NCBI GenBank assembly: GCA_004356265.1
Contig: SMXK01000003.1
Location: 1 to 8,893, forward strand
Source: Bacteroidota bacterium
GTDB lineage: Bacteria > Bacteroidota > Rhodothermia > Rhodothermales > UBA10348
Direction: 5' to 3'
DNA length: 8,893 nucleotides
Shown here piece after piece: positions 7,321-8,893 of the stretch; position 1 is the stretch's first letter, and each line of letters starts with the position of its first letter. The notes under the pieces were generated by a model. That model did not search any database. It was not told the origin of the DNA and saw only the letters and a list, made by a program, of their open reading frames with translations. The translations under genes and the position numbers were made by a program.

Positions 7321-8893
7321 TCAATCCGCATTGTGTTGCAGTTGCTGAGCCAGATGCATCAATTTTTGCCTGCTGAATTTGAATTCCTTCTCTCCGGTCT
7401 CTGATGGCCAGGGAAAGAAGTGAACCGGAATCATAAATCCGGGGAGTACAACCCGAAGTGATGCTTCGATTCGCGCCTGCGGAATGGAACCCACTTTCAT
7501 TTCCAAGAACGCGGCCGGACGGTTGCCAAATACATCGTCTCGTATGGGCACCACCGCGGCCCGTGTTACTCCGTCCAGCTCCATAAGCTGTAATTCGATC
7601 GCGGAAGGATGAATGTTTTCACCGCCGGAAATAAACATAAAGTCGACCCGTCCATTGATAATGAGAGCAGAATCGGTAAGGCTTGCCTGGTCGCCTGTAG
7701 CGAAAAACCCATCCTCATTCCTGGTATCCACGAGATGACCATTTTCCAGATATCCGAGAAAAAGAGACGGCCCGCGCAATAATAACTCATTGCCATCGAC
7801 CAGCGCTTCGACATGGTCAAGGAGAAAGAGAGGGGATGGAACGTCGTTCCCAATCCTCCATAACTCCGATGTGGCCACCTGAGAACTGAATTCGGTAAGA
7901 CCATACGTTGTACGGATCAAAAAGCCAGCTTTAAGGGCTTCCCGTACTCGACTTGTCCCCGCGGCGGCGCCTCCTATCAACAGCTGGACGCCACATCCGG
8001 ACAACATCTTATCTGCCTTTTCCAGATGATTCAACAACATGTTTAGTTGGGCCGGAACGAGCGACGCGTGTGTGACCCCGGATTCGAAGACAGAGGCGGG
8101 CGACCACCCGTTATCAGAAACGGAAATAGATGCGCCGCTCCCGAATGATCTGAAGACGATTGCGAGACCACCGACGTGGTTTAAATCTAGCGACAGAAGC
8201 CAGTTTGCGGTCCTCGGAAGTGGAGCGAACGAACAGGCCGCTCGTGCAGCAGAAAGATGGTTGCCAACAGAATGCACCGCAAGCCGAGGCTGCGCCGTCG
8301 AGCCGGACGTGAAAATCATTGTCGCCAGCCCGTCAATCGAGAGATCTGCTTCCCCGGATGCGGTGGTGGTAGCTGAGAATCCCGCTTCTCGCGTCTGTCC
8401 CGTTCGTTTCGAATGTCCCGTTGGCACAACACGGAACGAGGGCCTCACCGCCGGGGCGCCGTCGCCGCGCCTGAAGATGCTACTGCCGCCTCCGTCGTCA
8501 CCGCAGGGATCAACTTCCGGCCAATTAACCATCGCAGAAATGTGATGGCGATCTATGGCATGTTGTATTGCCGCTCGTGGTACTCTGTTGCTGAATAAAA
8601 CGAGTGGTATTCTTTCCCTAAGGCAGGCGAACAGAATAACGATAACTTGCACAGGGTTTCCCGCGACGATGCCGACCAGTGAATTTCTGTCCTGCTCTGC
8701 TTTCTGCAGAATTGAGCGCGCGCCCGAGATCTGCCAATCGAGCTGCCCGTACGTAAAGGTCATGTCCAGATCGGCAACTACTGACCCAATGTCCCTGTGC
8801 TCTCCCACCAACCTGATGGCCAGAGCTTCCGGATCTTCCTCAGCCCAGAACCGAATCGGGCATTGTATCGCATGTTCGCCGTCGGCACAGAAG
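7321..8893 (-). CDS. menE: o-Succinylbenzoate--CoA ligase (MenE), N-terminus beyond window edge
   Basis: MenE activates o-succinylbenzoate with ATP and CoA to OSB-CoA in menaquinone synthesis. Numbering from the TTG codon at 8811, the adenylate-forming motifs are the P-loop TSGSTAQPR (168-176), LNHVGGLAIVFRS (210-222, characteristic of MenE), TYGLTEFSSQVAT (302-314), ATGD with Asp374, NGRVDFMFISGGENIHP (386-402) and the C-terminal lysine in KFSRQKL (Lys478). The frame stays open upstream of 8811 to the edge for another 27 codons, including CPIRFWAEEDPEALA, which matches the usual start of this fold. The gene therefore begins outside the window, and the TTG at 8811 is not its start. Oddities are Ala173 where the P-loop signature expects Gly or Ser, Phe rather than Gly before the catalytic lysine, and a Gly/Ser/Thr/Arg-rich segment (101-157) in place of a short linker. 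A related acyl-CoA ligase of another pathway is possible, but the HxxGL and SSQ motifs favour MenE. Confidence 0.9.
   Translation of the reverse strand, partial: FCADGEHAIQCPIRFWAEEDPEALAIRLVGEHRDIGSVVADLDMTFTYGQLDWQISGARSILQKAEQDRNSLVGIVAGNPVQVIVILFACLRERIPLVLFSNRVPRAAIQHAIDRHHISAMVNWPEVDPCGDDGGGSSIFRRGDGAPAVRPSFRVVPTGHSKRTGQTREAGFSATTTASGEADLSIDGLATMIFTSGSTAQPRLAVHSVGNHLSAARAACSFAPLPRTANWLLSLDLNHVGGLAIVFRSFGSGASISVSDNGWSPASVFESGVTHASLVPAQLNMLLNHLEKADKMLSGCGVQLLIGGAAAGTSRVREALKAGFLIRTTYGLTEFSSQVATSELWRIGNDVPSPLFLLDHVEALVDGNELLLRGPSLFLGYLENGHLVDTRNEDGFFATGDQASLTDSALIINGRVDFMFISGGENIHPSAIELQLMELDGVTRAAVVPIRDDVFGNRPAAFLEMKVGSIPQARIEASLRVVLPGFMIPVHFFPWPSETGEKEFKFSRQKLMHLAQQLQHNAD

Noticed and set aside
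7285..7325. TTGAGA plus downstream AT-rich sequence as a promoter for the 94-aa gene
   Set aside because: The -10 match at usual spacing is poor, and readthrough from menE over a 36-nt gap explains expression more simply.
8039..8545. 168-codon open frame on the plus strand
   Set aside because: It is antisense to menE, over its low-complexity linker and central part. The menE motifs on the other strand explain the coding signal.

Overview
The window is a densely packed stretch of bacterial chromosome in which every supported gene lies on the minus strand. It is mostly housekeeping metabolism, with GC near 50% by eye. No mobile element, CRISPR array, RNA gene or defence system is visible. The source looks like a menaquinone-using, cobalamin-using bacterium. 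A Rhodothermota/Balneolota/Bacteroidota-type lineage is my best guess, from the overall protein style and the generally weak Shine-Dalgarno sequences, but it is an inference without any search.

Layout in the direction of transcription (high to low coordinates). An o-succinylbenzoate-CoA ligase (menE) runs in from beyond the right edge and stops at 7321. After a 36-nt gap comes a 94-aa membrane protein of unknown function (7284-7000), with a Cys-rich juxtamembrane patch and an acidic Ser/Asp/Glu tail. A good intrinsic terminator (about 6952-6918) closes this unit. A second run of genes follows: a YbfF/ABHD11-like alpha/beta hydrolase (6888-6037), full-length cobalamin-dependent methionine synthase metH (5991-2260), biotin transporter S-component bioY (2176-1577), a secreted TPR-type protein (1580-372, overlapping bioY by four bases) and the start of the rRNA dimethyltransferase ksgA/rsmA (361 to the left edge). 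The gaps are 45 nt, 83 nt, a 4-nt overlap and 10 nt, so much of this could be one transcript. The 83-nt metH-bioY gap is the most likely place for an internal promoter or regulatory leader.

The genes share no single pathway. MenE acts in menaquinone synthesis, MetH in methionine and one-carbon metabolism, BioY in biotin uptake and KsgA in ribosome maturation. The less understood parts are the small acidic-tailed membrane protein, the TPR protein coupled to bioY, and an atypical linker and P-loop in MenE. I found no convincing evidence of an undescribed multi-gene system. Two start corrections matter: the hydrolase starts at 6888, not at the TTG inside the terminator, and menE is open through the right edge rather than starting at the TTG at 8811.
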